Counted from the stretch's first letter, positions 18,407 to 28,555 are shown. The stretch is 64,000 nt of DNA from Rhodoferax sp. GW822-FHT02A01 (GCF_038784515.1 NZ_CP152376.1:4464001-4528000); one strand, 5' to 3'. Made by a program: numbers and translations. Notes: generated from the letters alone by a model not told the origin.

Positions 18407-19294
18407 TTACAGCCGAATCCAGTTGTGCGGCACAACGTCCGACGAATCCATGTCGCTATCCGAAAACCATTTTATTGGCGCATACACCAACTGCCCTTGC
18501 GCCTGGGCCAACCATGCCCCCCACCAGCTAAACGAGCTGTTTGCAACGATGTGGTGCTTGCAATGCCGCATCAATTCCAGATCAATCTGCGTGCTTTCAG
18601 GCCCGGAATTGTCCACAAATGTCACAGGAAAATCGAAGTGCAGGTTCTGTCGACTCCACTCCAGATCATCTGAAAAAACAAACACGTGGATTCCTGAAAT
18701 CTTCTTGCCCAGATCTTCGAGCGCTCGTGCGTAATAGGCGATATCGCATATCCCGTGAATTGCGGCTGCACTGGTTTTGCTAACGTAGTCGCCTCGGCGA
18801 ATGTGCAATGCCACACTCGTAGTTCCCCTGATCTGCTGGATGTACTCTGCACCTGAGCGAGGAGAAGAAACCAGTTGAATATCGCTGAGTAACCGCTCCC
18901 GATTCCACTTGAAATACTTCTCAGTCTGCCAATATCCAATCAGATAGGACGGTTTGCTGATTCGCGCGAAGCGGGGATCAAACACAAATCCACGGGGCCA
19001 AAAGGCAGGAAAGGAAAACACCGTGGGGAACCGTTGAGATAGTCGCGACTTGATTCGTCCCAATCGACTCGAGCGTACCTCTGGAAGCTCTGCGGCCCGT
19101 GACGCATCCAGAATATTGGCCCTGATGTTGTACAAGCCCAATTGAAACGGGCGATCGCCATTGACATGAATGGCGCGGATATCAAGTTGCAAACCGCAGC
19201 CAAGCCTGTCCGCCAACGAGCGTGCGGCAGCATATTGGAACAACTGATTGCCCAATCCGCCTTCTATACGTGCGACTACGTTCTCAAGCCACAT
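18407..19294 (-). CDS. Alpha-1,2-fucosyltransferase-like (GT11)
   Basis: 295 residues. Diagnostic GT11 motifs: IEGGLGNQLFQYAAARSLA at the N-terminus, VALHIRRGDYVS (motif I, HxRRGDY) and NSSFSWWGAWLA (motif near the C-terminus). It transfers fucose, or in some bacterial relatives another deoxyhexose, from a GDP-sugar. No GDP-fucose synthesis genes (gmd/fcl) are in this window, so the donor must be made elsewhere. It lies between the GT fusion and a GT2 gene on the same strand. Confidence 0.88.
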   Translation of the reverse strand: MWLENVVARIEGGLGNQLFQYAAARSLADRLGCGLQLDIRAIHVNGDRPFQLGLYNIRANILDASRAAELPEVRSSRLGRIKSRLSQRFPTVFSFPAFWPRGFVFDPRFARISKPSYLIGYWQTEKYFKWNRERLLSDIQLVSSPRSGAEYIQQIRGTTSVALHIRRGDYVSKTSAAAIHGICDIAYYARALEDLGKKISGIHVFVFSDDLEWSRQNLHFDFPVTFVDNSGPESTQIDLELMRHCKHHIVANSSFSWWGAWLAQAQGQLVYAPIKWFSDSDMDSSDVVPHNWIRL

Positions 19295-19315
19295 GACTTA
19301 GTACACCTTCACGAT

Positions 19316-21748
19316 TCAAATCCAATTCAGAAGCTGGCGTACGGTATTTCCGGTCGAATACCGGGAGCCCAGGGGACTATCTGGGATCCCAGATGTCATC
19401 CACATGCCAGCATAGGCTTCCATCTTTTCGCGAATCTTTGCGATATTTGAGGCCGCGCTTTTGACAGATTCGTCCTGCATGTCAATGGTCGTGTGGCCAC
19501 TTCCACTCAATATGGCACCAAGCTGCACGTTGCAATACACCAGCGCCAATATGGGCCGCTGCATCCAGAGGTATTCATACATCTTGGACGGAATGTACTC
19601 GGCGCAAATGGGCTCGATGCCGTGCAGAAGCAAGAGCACATCGGCACTGCGCATCTTCTGCAGAATCTGTTCTCGCCCGCTCTTGCCAGTAACCGGGTCG
19701 GTTTCTATGCGACCAAAATGCCGCAGGAATCCATACTTGGCATTTTGCCTTGCCGCATCGGATATATGGTCCAGCGGTCCACCGTACACGTGCAACTCCA
19801 TCACGCCAACCAAGGCGGGAATTTCGTCCATCAGCTGGTCCATCGCGGATATCACCAGACTGAGATTTCGGGTTTCCGACAGGGAGCCGAAATGCCCGAT
19901 GACAAACTTCGAAGTGGGCTTGTAGGGCTCCAGTTGAAAAGCCGGAGCATCAACCCCAGGCAACATCATGTGGCCGCGCTCACCCAGCTCCGGATTACGC
20001 CGTTTGGCGCTTGCGAGTGCCGCTTCCGTGAACCATATGGCCACATCGGCTTCTCGGCATATGGTTGTTTCCACGCGCGCCTGCATCTTCTGCTGCGGTG
20101 TCGTTGGCACGGAGCCGGGTGTCACCATGGGGTCGTGCACCTCGGCTAGCCAGCGCACACCCGTGGTTCGCTTCAGTGCCGCTGCGCCTACATGGGCGGC
20201 AAATGCTCCACCCGTGGAATAGATCAGGTCAAATTTGCGCGCGCGCAGCAAAAGCAGTCCTTTGATGTACGCGCTCAGCCACCAGGACCAGGAGCTCTCC
20301 ACCGGTCGCAGCAGCTTTTCCACTAACATGAATGGCAGAAGTACCAAAGAAGCCAACAGCATCACTGCGCGGTAGCCCATGCCCGGCCCCAGATGCTTTC
20401 GCATCACGTGGCGTAGCTCGAAACGAATGCCTGCCGGACCCGCAGGCCACAACTGATAGTGCTCATACCAGGCATCCTGTCGTCCCGACACACCGCTGAG
20501 TACCACCAGTTCAATGCCCGCTGCTTCCAGATGGGGCAGCTTGTCGGTAATGGTCTGGCTTGCGGCACGACCGTCCATGTTGAACGCATGCGACAGAACC
20601 AGCCAGCGCTGTTGAAAGCGCGGTGCCACCCGTTGGTAAATCTGCTCGTGTTGTTGGCCGACCTGCTGCCAGGTATGTTGCGCGGCAAACGCCCTGGCAT
20701 GGTTGCCCAGCGCGGAGGCCGCCAAAGGGTCGCGCAAAATTCCAGCTATGGCCTGCCGGACTTCCTGCGTCGATTGGGGATCCTGCAACACAACGGCGTT
20801 CAAGCCAGCCGTCAACTCTGCCGCGATGCCACAGTAGCGCGGACCGCTGACCACCACGGGCAAGCCATGCGACATCGCTTCCAACACTACCATCGCATAG
20901 GTGTCTTCCAGCGTGGGATGCACGAGGCAGTCGACCGCACGATAGGCGGTATCCATTTGCTCCAGCGCACCCAGAAAATGCACACGCTCCGTCAAGTGCA
21001 GCTCGGATGCCATCTGCCGCATGGCGGCGTCCTGCTCACCTTGACCAACTACTGCCAACCAGATGTCAGGCAAACCTAGCAAGGCTTGAAACAACGTGGG
21101 CAAACCCTTCTTGCGAAAATCATTGCCCACGAAAAGCAGCCCTTGCCCTGCCTTGGGCAGTTGCAGTGCGGCGCGTGCAGTTCGTTTCTCATCCAGATCA
21201 GCGCTAGCGAATACTCCAGTGACACCAGGCGCCACCACCTTCAGGGACGTCCGAACCTGTGGGAAGCAACGCTCCATCACCTGACGTAGCCAGTCCGAAG
21301 TAACGATGACGGTGCGTCGTGGCGCAATCGCGTAGCGGGCTTTTTCCAGCCACAGATAGGCCAGCAATCGCGGACTGGTGACCACCTTGGCCCATCGCAG
21401 CAGCTTGGCCACACCTGTCTTGCCATCAAACAAGGTGTGCTTCACCGGCAGCACGTGAACAGTCTGCACATTGCCATGCCAAGTGTTTTCGTGCGAGTGC
21501 ACGATGTCAAAGCCCGATCGCGTGGCTTTCCAGGTTGCGTAGGCAAACCACAGCTGGTTGATCCAGCGCGGCCGCTTCATGGGCAAGGGGACCGTGTGGT
21601 AGGTCACCCCAGGAAACTGGTGCGCAATAGTCTGCGAAAAGACGTGCACTTCGTGGCGGGGAGCGAGCTGTTCCACCAGTGCAATGGCATAGCGCTCAGC
21701 ACCTCCACCGGTGCTGGAAAAATTTCTGCTGAGGACCGCTATGCGCAA
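19316..21748 (-). CDS. Double-domain glycosyltransferase (two GT-B/GT4 modules)
   Basis: 810 residues, about twice a normal GT4 enzyme. Module 1 (about 1-375) is a complete GT4 resembling WaaG: RNFSSTGGGAERYAIAL, LLFVGNDFRKKGLPTL, VHPTLEDTYAMVVLEAMSHG. Module 2 (about 381-810) begins again with RWLVLSHAFNMDGRAASQTI and has FVIGHFGSLSETRNL and IPSKMYEYLWMQRPILAL. A hydrophobic stretch (VMLLASLVLLPFMLV) in module 2 suggests monotopic membrane binding. The frame is open throughout, with no internal stop or frameshift. It lies 22 bp after rng. Confidence 0.85.
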   Translation of the reverse strand: MRIAVLSRNFSSTGGGAERYAIALVEQLAPRHEVHVFSQTIAHQFPGVTYHTVPLPMKRPRWINQLWFAYATWKATRSGFDIVHSHENTWHGNVQTVHVLPVKHTLFDGKTGVAKLLRWAKVVTSPRLLAYLWLEKARYAIAPRRTVIVTSDWLRQVMERCFPQVRTSLKVVAPGVTGVFASADLDEKRTARAALQLPKAGQGLLFVGNDFRKKGLPTLFQALLGLPDIWLAVVGQGEQDAAMRQMASELHLTERVHFLGALEQMDTAYRAVDCLVHPTLEDTYAMVVLEAMSHGLPVVVSGPRYCGIAAELTAGLNAVVLQDPQSTQEVRQAIAGILRDPLAASALGNHARAFAAQHTWQQVGQQHEQIYQRVAPRFQQRWLVLSHAFNMDGRAASQTITDKLPHLEAAGIELVVLSGVSGRQDAWYEHYQLWPAGPAGIRFELRHVMRKHLGPGMGYRAVMLLASLVLLPFMLVEKLLRPVESSWSWWLSAYIKGLLLLRARKFDLIYSTGGAFAAHVGAAALKRTTGVRWLAEVHDPMVTPGSVPTTPQQKMQARVETTICREADVAIWFTEAALASAKRRNPELGERGHMMLPGVDAPAFQLEPYKPTSKFVIGHFGSLSETRNLSLVISAMDQLMDEIPALVGVMELHVYGGPLDHISDAARQNAKYGFLRHFGRIETDPVTGKSGREQILQKMRSADVLLLLHGIEPICAEYIPSKMYEYLWMQRPILALVYCNVQLGAILSGSGHTTIDMQDESVKSAASNIAKIREKMEAYAGMWMTSGIPDSPLGSRYSTGNTVRQLLNWI

Positions 21749-21770
21749 ACCGTGCTGCTCCTGCTTTGTG

Positions 21771-23252
21771 TCACAGCAGCACGATGTCGTACTGTTCCTG
21801 CGCCATCGCCGCCTCGCTCTGCAGCGACACCGGCTTGCCGATGAATTCGCTCAAGCCCGCCAGGTGCTGACTCTCTTCGTCCAGGAACAATTCGATCACC
21901 TTGGGCGAAGCCACCACACGGAACTCGCGCGGATTGAACTGGCGCGCCTCGCGCAATATCTCGCGGAAGATGTCGTAGGCCACGCTGCGCGCGGTCTTCA
22001 CTATGCCCTTGCCCTCGCATACCGGGCATGGCTCGCACAGCATGTGTGCCAGGGACTCGCGCGTGCGCTTGCGTGTCATCTCCACCAACCCGAGCTGTGA
22101 AAAACCACCCGCCGTGGTCTTCACGCGGTCGCGCGCCAATTGCTTGCGGAACTCTGCCAGCACCGCTTCCCGGTGGTCTTCGCGCGCCATGTCGATGAAG
22201 TCCACGATGATGATGCCGCCCAGATTGCGTAGCCGCAGCTGACGAGCGATGGCCTGGGCGGCCTCCAGATTGGTCTTGAAAATGGTGTCGTCGAAATTGC
22301 GCGCACCCACGTAGCCACCGGTATTCACATCCACCGTGGTCAGAGCCTCTGTCTGGTCCACGATCAGGTAACCGCCAGACTTCAGCTCCACCCGGCGCGC
22401 CATCGCCTTGGCAATTTCCTCATCAATGGAGAACAGATCGAAGATGGGGCGCTCACCCTTGTAGTGCTGCAGCTTTTCAGCCGCCATGGGCATGAATTCG
22501 GCGCCAAAGGTCTTGAGCAACTCGAACTGCTCGCGCGAATCCACCCGTATCGTCTGCGTGGATTCGCTGACCAGGTCGCGCAACACGCGCTGCATCAGGT
22601 TCAGGTCCTGGTGCAGCAGACTTTGCGGCGGCAAGCGTACGGAGGCGTCCTTGATGCGTGCCCAGGCCTTGCGCAAATAGCGTATGTCGTCACCCAGTTC
22701 GGCGTCGCTGGCGTCTTCACCATTGGTACGCAGGATGAAACCCCCGCCCTCACTGCCGGCCAGATTGAGCATGCGTGCACGCAGCTCCTCCCGCTGGGCC
22801 GGCGGAATGCGTTGCGAAATCCCGATGTGATCATCCTGCGGCAGAAACACCAGCAATCGACCGGCAATGCTGATCTGGGTGGACAGCCGTGCGCCCTTGG
22901 TTCCAATCGGATCCTTGATCACCTGCACCATCAGCGCCTGTCCCTCGAACACCTGCTTTTCGATGGGGATCTGTGCCGACGCATTGCGTGCAGCGCTGAT
23001 GGTCTCGCCATCCTGCGGCGGATGCCACACATCGGCCACGTGCAGAAAAGCGGCGCGCTCCAGACCGATGTCGATGAAGGCAGACTGCATGCCGGGCAGC
23101 ACGCGGGCCACCTTGCCCAGGTACACATTGCCGACCAGCCCACGCTCCAGCGTGCGCTCTACGTGCAACTCCTGCACGGCACCGTTTTCGACAATGGCAA
23201 CACGGGTTTCCTGCGGTGCCCAATTGATCAGAATGTCGTGCTGGTTTGGCAT
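21771..23252 (-). CDS. rng: Ribonuclease G
   Basis: 493 residues, matching RNase G (about 490) rather than RNase E. An S1-like RNA-binding domain comes near the N-terminus (GNVYLGKVARVLPGMQSAFIDIG). The catalytic core has the DVNTGGYVG motif, VDFIDMAREDHR, and the zinc-link CPVCEGKG. It processes 16S rRNA 5' ends and degrades mRNA. The start is ATG 23252, which overlaps the maf stop (TGATG); the frame extends to 23459 but that part is inside maf. Confidence 0.96.
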   Translation of the reverse strand: MPNQHDILINWAPQETRVAIVENGAVQELHVERTLERGLVGNVYLGKVARVLPGMQSAFIDIGLERAAFLHVADVWHPPQDGETISAARNASAQIPIEKQVFEGQALMVQVIKDPIGTKGARLSTQISIAGRLLVFLPQDDHIGISQRIPPAQREELRARMLNLAGSEGGGFILRTNGEDASDAELGDDIRYLRKAWARIKDASVRLPPQSLLHQDLNLMQRVLRDLVSESTQTIRVDSREQFELLKTFGAEFMPMAAEKLQHYKGERPIFDLFSIDEEIAKAMARRVELKSGGYLIVDQTEALTTVDVNTGGYVGARNFDDTIFKTNLEAAQAIARQLRLRNLGGIIIVDFIDMAREDHREAVLAEFRKQLARDRVKTTAGGFSQLGLVEMTRKRTRESLAHMLCEPCPVCEGKGIVKTARSVAYDIFREILREARQFNPREFRVVASPKVIELFLDEESQHLAGLSEFIGKPVSLQSEAAMAQEQYDIVLL

Positions 23253-23845
23253 CAGTCGCATCCCTTGAGTAGTTGTGCAGTCTCGTACAGTGGCAGTCCC
23301 ATGATGCCAGTGTAGCTGCCGCTGATGCGGGAAATGTAAGCCGCCGCCCTGCCCTGCACCGCGTAGGCACCGGCCTTGCCCATGGGTTCGCCTGAATCCA
23401 CATAGGCCTGAATCTCGGCCGCGGTCATGGGCGCAAACGTCACCCGTGACTCGCTGCACGCTTGCGCCTGCTGACCACTCCAGCCAATGGCAACAGCGGT
23501 CAAGACTCTATGCGTATGTCCGGACAAGGCCCGCAGCATGCGTACGGCATCGGCTGCATCCGCTGGCTTGGCATAGATGGTCCGGCCCAGTGCAACTGTT
23601 GTGTCGGAGCACAACACGGGAGCTGGCGACAAACAACGGGCCTTCAAACGCGCCAAGGCCGCTTCCAGCTTCAAGCGCGTGACCCGCTGCACGTAGGCTT
23701 TGGGCGCCTCACCTGGCAATACTTCTTCCAGCGACTCGGCATCTTCTTCTGCACCCGGCAGCAGCAATTCATGGGCAACGCCCAATTGCGTCAACAGCTG
23801 GCTGCGGCGGGGGCTTTGGGAGGCAAGGTAGATAAAACGCGGCAT
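23252..23845 (-). CDS. maf: Maf-family nucleoside triphosphate pyrophosphatase (YhdE-like)
   Basis: 197 residues. ASQSPRRSQLL (P-loop-like motif), CSDTTVALG and GEPMGKAGAYAVQGRAAAYI are the Maf signatures; the last form fits the YhdE subgroup that hydrolyses dTTP/UTP. The start MPRFIYLAS at 23845 is chosen because family members begin there. It lies between rlmH and rng, a common proteobacterial order. Confidence 0.93.
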   Translation of the reverse strand: MPRFIYLASQSPRRSQLLTQLGVAHELLLPGAEEDAESLEEVLPGEAPKAYVQRVTRLKLEAALARLKARCLSPAPVLCSDTTVALGRTIYAKPADAADAVRMLRALSGHTHRVLTAVAIGWSGQQAQACSESRVTFAPMTAAEIQAYVDSGEPMGKAGAYAVQGRAAAYISRISGSYTGIMGLPLYETAQLLKGCD

Positions 23846-23893
23846 GGGCTGGAGTGTAGAGGCGTGGCCGGGTGCCATGACCGGCAGCGGCAA

Positions 23894-24361
23894 TTATTCG
23901 CGGTGGTAGGGGTGGTTGGCGTTGATGGACCACGCCCGGTACAACTGCTCAATCAGCAAGACGCGCGCGAACGCATGCGGCAAGGTCATGTCTGACAGAC
24001 GGATGCGCTCATGCGCAGCTTGTTTGAAGGCTGGGTCTATGCCGTCCGGGCCACCAATCACCAGGGCCACATCACCGCCGCCCAGTTGCCAGTCCTTCAG
24101 GCGCCCTGCCAGCGCCATGGTCGTCAGGTTGCTGCCACGTTCGTCCAGCACGACAATGCGGCACCCTTTGGGAATGACAGCCTCCATGCGCGCCCGTTCG
24201 GCCGCATACAGCGTATCCAGTGTCTTGGAACCGCGGGGTTCGGTCTTTACCGCCTTGAGCTCGACCTTGATCTCGTGGGGAAAGCGCTTGGCGTAATCAT
24301 CCCAGGCCGTCTGCGCCCAATCGGGCACCCGAAGTCCGACCGCAACAATCAGCAGCCGCAC
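23894..24361 (-). CDS. rlmH: 23S rRNA pseudouridine(1915) N3-methyltransferase RlmH
   Basis: 155 residues, the normal size for this SPOUT methyltransferase. Begins [15 protein letters not shown]; the SAM-knot region [12 protein letters not shown] and [23 protein letters not shown] are diagnostic. It methylates pseudouridine 1915 in helix 69 of 70S ribosomes. The spacing to rsfS is 8 bp, so they are co-transcribed. Confidence 0.96.
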   Translation of the reverse strand: MRLLIVAVGLRVPDWAQTAWDDYAKRFPHEIKVELKAVKTEPRGSKTLDTLYAAERARMEAVIPKGCRIVVLDERGSNLTTMALAGRLKDWQLGGGDVALVIGGPDGIDPAFKQAAHERIRLSDMTLPHAFARVLLIEQLYRAWSINANHPYHRE

Positions 24362-24369
24362 AGGTGCAA

Positions 24370-25068
24370 TCAGGCCTTGCGGCTGGCTGGCTTTTTGGCC
24401 GCGGCCTTTTTGGCTGCCGTCCGCGCCACGGTCTTGGCGGGCGCCTTGACCACGACCGTCTTGGCAACCGTCTTCACTGCGGCCTTCTTGGCCGGCGCTG
24501 TGGCAGCGGTGGACTTGGAAGGAGCCTTCTTGGCAGCAGTCTTCTTGGCCGCTGCCGCTTCGTTCTTCTTCACCTGCGCCTTGGACGGGAAGGCCTCTGC
24601 AACGCCCTTCTTGGCGGCGTTGGAGCGCTTGAGCGTCGTGGGTGCCTTTTCCTTGGCTGCGGGCGTACCTTCGGCCTTCACCAGCGAGGTGGGCTTGGCG
24701 GCACCCAGCTTCAGGCGCACGGGCTTTTCACCCCACAGCTCTTCCAGGTGGTAGTACTGGCGGAAGTTGGGTTGCATGATGTGGACAACGACTTGTGCGC
24801 AGTCCACGATGATCCACTCGCCGTTGTCCTCACCCTCGATGCGGGGCTTGGCAAAACCGGCTTCGCGCACCGCATCGCGCACGCTGGCGGCCAGCGCCTT
24901 GGTCTGGCGATTGGAGGTGCCGGAGGCAATGATGACGCGCTCGAAAAGGGGTGACAGATGTTCCGTGTCAAACACCACGATGTCCTGAGCCTTGACGTCT
25001 TCCAGGCCATCAACAATGGCGCGCTGTAGCTTTTGGGTGTCTTTTTTGGCAACGGTAGAAGTGGTCAT
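24370..25068 (-). CDS. rsfS: Ribosome silencing factor RsfS with a Lys/Ala-rich tail
   Basis: 232 residues. Residues about 10-115 are the RsfS/Iojap domain ([44 protein letters not shown]), which binds uL14 and blocks subunit joining in stationary phase. Residues about 130-232 form a low-complexity tail of [26 protein letters not shown] repeats like histone H1/AlgP C-termini. Most RsfS proteins stop near 105-125 residues. The ATG overlaps the nadD stop (TGATG). Confidence 0.94.
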   Translation of the reverse strand: MTTSTVAKKDTQKLQRAIVDGLEDVKAQDIVVFDTEHLSPLFERVIIASGTSNRQTKALAASVRDAVREAGFAKPRIEGEDNGEWIIVDCAQVVVHIMQPNFRQYYHLEELWGEKPVRLKLGAAKPTSLVKAEGTPAAKEKAPTTLKRSNAAKKGVAEAFPSKAQVKKNEAAAAKKTAAKKAPSKSTAATAPAKKAAVKTVAKTVVVKAPAKTVARTAAKKAAAKKPASRKA

Positions 25069-25682
25069 CAGGCTGATTGGTAGAGGTGGTGTTGGTCAAT
25101 ATAACGCGCAACGGACTCAAAGACCAGAGGCGCAACGCTTTGTCCGCGGGCGGATTTGTCGCGGATTTCGGTGGCACTCAAAGGGCTGGGAGGCATCTGC
25201 ACGGGCTGAAAAACAGCGCCTCGCAGTGCGGAACCGCCGCTGGACATAGCCGTGGCAGCGTTCGAATCGGAGCGTGAAGCTACACAAATTATAGCAGTGC
25301 CCCCCAACTCCTCCACGCGGTGCCAGCTCGGGAGTGCCTTGGCCTGGTCTTCACCCATCACGAGATAGAGCTGCGCCTGGGGATAAATGGCCTGCAGTTC
25401 CCTGAGCGTATCGATGGTGTAGGTCGGGCCACTGCGCATGATTTCACGATCATCCACCAGGGCACGGTACACATTGGCGAATGCCAGATGGCACATTGCC
25501 AGGCGGTGCCGGGCTTCTGTCAACGTGCGCTGCTTGTGCCAGGCGTGTCCAGTGGGAACCACATGCAACACGTCCAGATTCAGCTGCTCAATGGCCGCCT
25601 GGGCAAGCGCAACGTGCGCCCGGTGCGGTGGGTCAAATGCGCCGCCAAACAAGCCGACTCGCTGGGCCTTCAAGCCACTCAC
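25068..25682 (-). CDS. nadD: Nicotinate-nucleotide adenylyltransferase
   Basis: 204 residues. [19 protein letters not shown] is the nucleotidyltransferase (T/H)xGH-type motif, here with [17 protein letters not shown] near the C-terminus is the ISSTxIR motif. It converts NaMN to deamido-NAD. The GTG at 25682 overlaps the hemF stop (GTGA), so I choose it over the longer frame that runs through hemF. Confidence 0.94.
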   Translation of the reverse strand: MSGLKAQRVGLFGGAFDPPHRAHVALAQAAIEQLNLDVLHVVPTGHAWHKQRTLTEARHRLAMCHLAFANVYRALVDDREIMRSGPTYTIDTLRELQAIYPQAQLYLVMGEDQAKALPSWHRVEELGGTAIICVASRSDSNAATAMSSGGSALRGAVFQPVQMPPSPLSATEIRDKSARGQSVAPLVFESVARYIDQHHLYQSA

Positions 25683-26605
25683 ACCCACTCCCGGCGCACC
25701 AGGAAGTCCTGGTACAGCGCAGCTTCGGGCGACCCGGTTTCGGGCACCGTTTGGTACGACCAGGTGGCGTGGGGCGGCATGGACAGCAGTATGGACTCGG
25801 TACGCCCGCCGGACTGCAAGCCGAAGTGCGTGCCCCGGTCCCATACCAGGTTGAATTCCACGTAGCGCCCGCGGCGATACAACTGAAACGCACGCTCCCG
25901 CTCGCCGTAGGCCGTGTGCTTGCGCCGCTCCACAATGGGCAGATAGGCCGCCAGAAACCCGTCGCCCACCGCACGCAGCATGTCAAAGCTGCCCGCCTGG
26001 CCCAGTTCGGAAAAGTCGTCGAAGAACACCCCCCCCACACCGCGGGGCTCATTGCGGTGCTTGAGGAAAAAGTACTCATCGCACCAGGTCTTGAAACGCG
26101 GGTACTTGTCGCTGCCAAACGGGGCCAGCGCGTCCTTGCAGACACGGTGAAAGTGGCGCGCATCCTCCTCAAACCCGTAGTACGGCGTCAGGTCCATGCC
26201 GCCACCAAACCAGCAAACCGGAGCACCGTCTTGTGCCTTGGCCATCAACATGCGCACATTCATGTGCACCGTGGGAACATACGGATTGCGGGGATGGAAC
26301 ACCAGCGAGACACCCATGGCCTCAAAAGGAGCACCAGCCAGCTCCGGACGATGCTGGGTGGCGCTGGGTGGCAACTTGGGGCCCAGCACATGCGAAAACC
26401 CGCAGCCGGCGCGCTCAAAGACGTTGCCGTTCTCCAATATTTTGGTAATGCCACGACCCTGCAAAGGCTCAGTCGGCGCCTTCTCCCATGGGTCTGCAAG
26501 AAACTGTGTGCCATCGACGTCGGCGATGGCCTGGGTAATGCGGCTTTGCAGTCCCATCAGGTAGTCGCGTACGACGACCGGTGAAAGTGTGGATTCGGAC
26601 GGCAT
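25679..26605 (-). CDS. hemF: Oxygen-dependent coproporphyrinogen-III oxidase
   Basis: 308 residues. Conserved segments: [13 protein letters not shown] [33 protein letters not shown] and [24 protein letters not shown]. It oxidatively decarboxylates coproporphyrinogen III to protoporphyrinogen IX in aerobic heme synthesis. The ATG at 26605 is preferred over the TTG one codon earlier. It lies 5 bp after the acyltransferase stop. Confidence 0.97.
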   Translation of the reverse strand: MPSESTLSPVVVRDYLMGLQSRITQAIADVDGTQFLADPWEKAPTEPLQGRGITKILENGNVFERAGCGFSHVLGPKLPPSATQHRPELAGAPFEAMGVSLVFHPRNPYVPTVHMNVRMLMAKAQDGAPVCWFGGGMDLTPYYGFEEDARHFHRVCKDALAPFGSDKYPRFKTWCDEYFFLKHRNEPRGVGGVFFDDFSELGQAGSFDMLRAVGDGFLAAYLPIVERRKHTAYGERERAFQLYRRGRYVEFNLVWDRGTHFGLQSGGRTESILLSMPPHATWSYQTVPETGSPEAALYQDFLVRREWV

Positions 26606-26610
26606 CAAGC

Positions 26611-27225
26611 CTATTTCTCCATGATTTGTATGGGCGCAGCTTGCGCGTGGTGCTTGCCAACGGCACCTTGAAAGGCGTTTGCGATACGTTCCATGTCTGC
26701 CTGCACGTCACCCGTCAGGTGGTAAAAGTGGGAGACATACACCCGCCTTTCGCGGTAGTTCACGCTGCAGATTCCCACGGGCACGTTCGCGCCCAGCGCC
26801 ACCTGATAGAAGCCGCTGCGCCAGCCAGGCGTCCATTTGCGTGTGCCTTCGGGTGTCAGAGCCAGCCAGAAGTAACCATCTTCTTCCCGGCATTGCTGGA
26901 TGGTTCGTACCATCTGCCCTACGATGCCATGGGGTGAGCGCCTGTCCACCGGTACACCACCCAGCCACTGCATCCAGCGACCCAGCAAGGGCCAGCGAAA
27001 CAGCGAGTCCTTGGCCCAGAAGCGCAGCTGCATGCCGACCGTCCATTTAGCAATCAGGAGATAGACAAAATCCCAGTTGCTGGTGTGCGGATACACCACC
27101 ATCACACCCTGCCTGGACGGCAATCCATCAAACTGGATGCTCCAGCCTACGGCTTCAAAAACCCAGCGGGCCAGACGGCTGCCAGGCAGTTGCACCGGAA
27201 GCGGCCGGGGAAAGTCATCTGCCAC
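26611..27225 (-). CDS. 1-acyl-sn-glycerol-3-phosphate acyltransferase-like protein
   Basis: 204 residues. PlsC-family motifs: [15 protein letters not shown] (an H-x4-D motif with the sequence HTSNWD) and [13 protein letters not shown] (the PEGTR block). One or two hydrophobic segments are present. It acylates lysophosphatidate or a related glycerolipid at the membrane. A GTG start at 27225 with GGAG seven bases upstream is chosen; the frame extends to 27555 inside purD but lacks homology there. It lies in the purD-hemF transcript. Confidence 0.85.
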   Translation of the reverse strand: MADDFPRPLPVQLPGSRLARWVFEAVGWSIQFDGLPSRQGVMVVYPHTSNWDFVYLLIAKWTVGMQLRFWAKDSLFRWPLLGRWMQWLGGVPVDRRSPHGIVGQMVRTIQQCREEDGYFWLALTPEGTRKWTPGWRSGFYQVALGANVPVGICSVNYRERRVYVSHFYHLTGDVQADMERIANAFQGAVGKHHAQAAPIQIMEK

Positions 27226-27254
27226 GCGAATACTCCAACACTGGACGCAACGCC

Positions 27255-28547
27255 TCAGCCCTTGAGCGCCCGATGGCCAATATCGGTGCGGTACTGCATG
27301 CCATCGAAGTGAATATCCTTGATCACCTGATAGGCCTTCTGCTGAGCCTGGCGCAAGCTGTCGGCCAGCGCTGTCACGCACAACACGCGCCCGCCTGAGG
27401 TCTGCAGGACGCCATCCTTCAGCACGGTGCCTGCGTGGAAGACCGCGCAGTCCTCGGTGTGCTCGCCAATGCCGGTGATCACATCGCCCTTGCGCGGATT
27501 CAGTGGGTATCCAGGGGCTGCCAGCACAACACCCAAGGCTGCGCGCCGGTCCCATTGCAACTCGACCTCATCGAGCTTGCCGTGCGGCCCGGGTTCGGTG
27601 GCGGCCCACAGCACATCCACCAGGTCGGTCTTGAGGCGCATCATGATGGGTTGCGTCTCGGGGTCGCCCATGCGGCAGTTGAATTCCAGCGTTTTGGGCT
27701 GGCCTTGTGCGTCAATCATCAGCCCTGCATACAGAAAACCGGTGAACGGAATACCGTCCTTTTCCATCCCACGGATGGTGGGCAGGATCACCTCGCGCAT
27801 GGCCTTGGCGTGTACATCGGGTGTCACCACGGGTGCCGGTGAATAGGCACCCATGCCGCCGGTATTGGGCCCCTGGTCGCCGTCCTGCAGCCTCTTGTGG
27901 TCCTGGCTGGTGGCCAAGGCCAATACGTTCTTGCCGTCACACAGCACAATGAAGCTAGCCTCTTCGCCTTCCAGAAATTCCTCCACCACCACGCGGGCGC
28001 CGCCCTCGTTGTGGGTGACACCCAGCGTGTTGTCCACCAGCATGAAGTCGATCGCCTCGTGGGCTTCCTGCTCCGTCATCGCCACCACCACGCCCTTGCC
28101 GGCGGCCAGGCCATCGGCCTTGACCACGGTAGGCGCGCCCATCTTGCGCACATAGGCGTGCGCCGCAGCAGGGTCGGAAAATGTGGCGTATTCGGCAGTC
28201 GGAATACCGTGGCGGCGCATGAACGCCTTGGAAAAGGCTTTGGAGCTTTCCAACTGCGCAGCTGCCTTGGTCGGGCCGAAAATGCGCATGCCGTGGGCAC
28301 GGAACTCGTCCACCACGCCGGCTGCCAAGGGGCCTTCGGGGCCGACAACAGTCAATGCAATCTTGTTTTCCTGCACCCAGTTGCGCAGCTCCACGATGTC
28401 GGTAATCGGCACATTTTCCAGCCGGGGGTCGGTGGCCGTGCCGCCATTGCCCGGTGCCACGTACACCATTTGCACCTTGGGCGACTGCGCCAGTTTCCAG
28501 GCCAGCGCGTGCTCACGGCCTCCGCCACCAATTACGAGTACTTTCAT
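27255..28547 (-). CDS. purD: Phosphoribosylamine-glycine ligase
   Basis: 430 residues. MKVLVIGGGGREHALAWKLAQSP at the N-terminus, ATP-grasp residues in VVKADGLAAGKGVVVAM, and EFNCRMGDPETQPIMMRL at the metal site are diagnostic. It is the second step of de novo purine synthesis. It lies 8 bp after yebC on the same strand. Confidence 0.98.
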   Translation of the reverse strand: MKVLVIGGGGREHALAWKLAQSPKVQMVYVAPGNGGTATDPRLENVPITDIVELRNWVQENKIALTVVGPEGPLAAGVVDEFRAHGMRIFGPTKAAAQLESSKAFSKAFMRRHGIPTAEYATFSDPAAAHAYVRKMGAPTVVKADGLAAGKGVVVAMTEQEAHEAIDFMLVDNTLGVTHNEGGARVVVEEFLEGEEASFIVLCDGKNVLALATSQDHKRLQDGDQGPNTGGMGAYSPAPVVTPDVHAKAMREVILPTIRGMEKDGIPFTGFLYAGLMIDAQGQPKTLEFNCRMGDPETQPIMMRLKTDLVDVLWAATEPGPHGKLDEVELQWDRRAALGVVLAAPGYPLNPRKGDVITGIGEHTEDCAVFHAGTVLKDGVLQTSGGRVLCVTALADSLRQAQQKAYQVIKDIHFDGMQYRTDIGHRALKG

Positions 28548-28555
28548 AAGGACCT

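Noticed and set aside
24370..24680. Separate histone-like protein gene in the rsfS tail
   Set aside because: The Lys/Ala-rich segment is in the same frame as the RsfS domain with no internal start signal.
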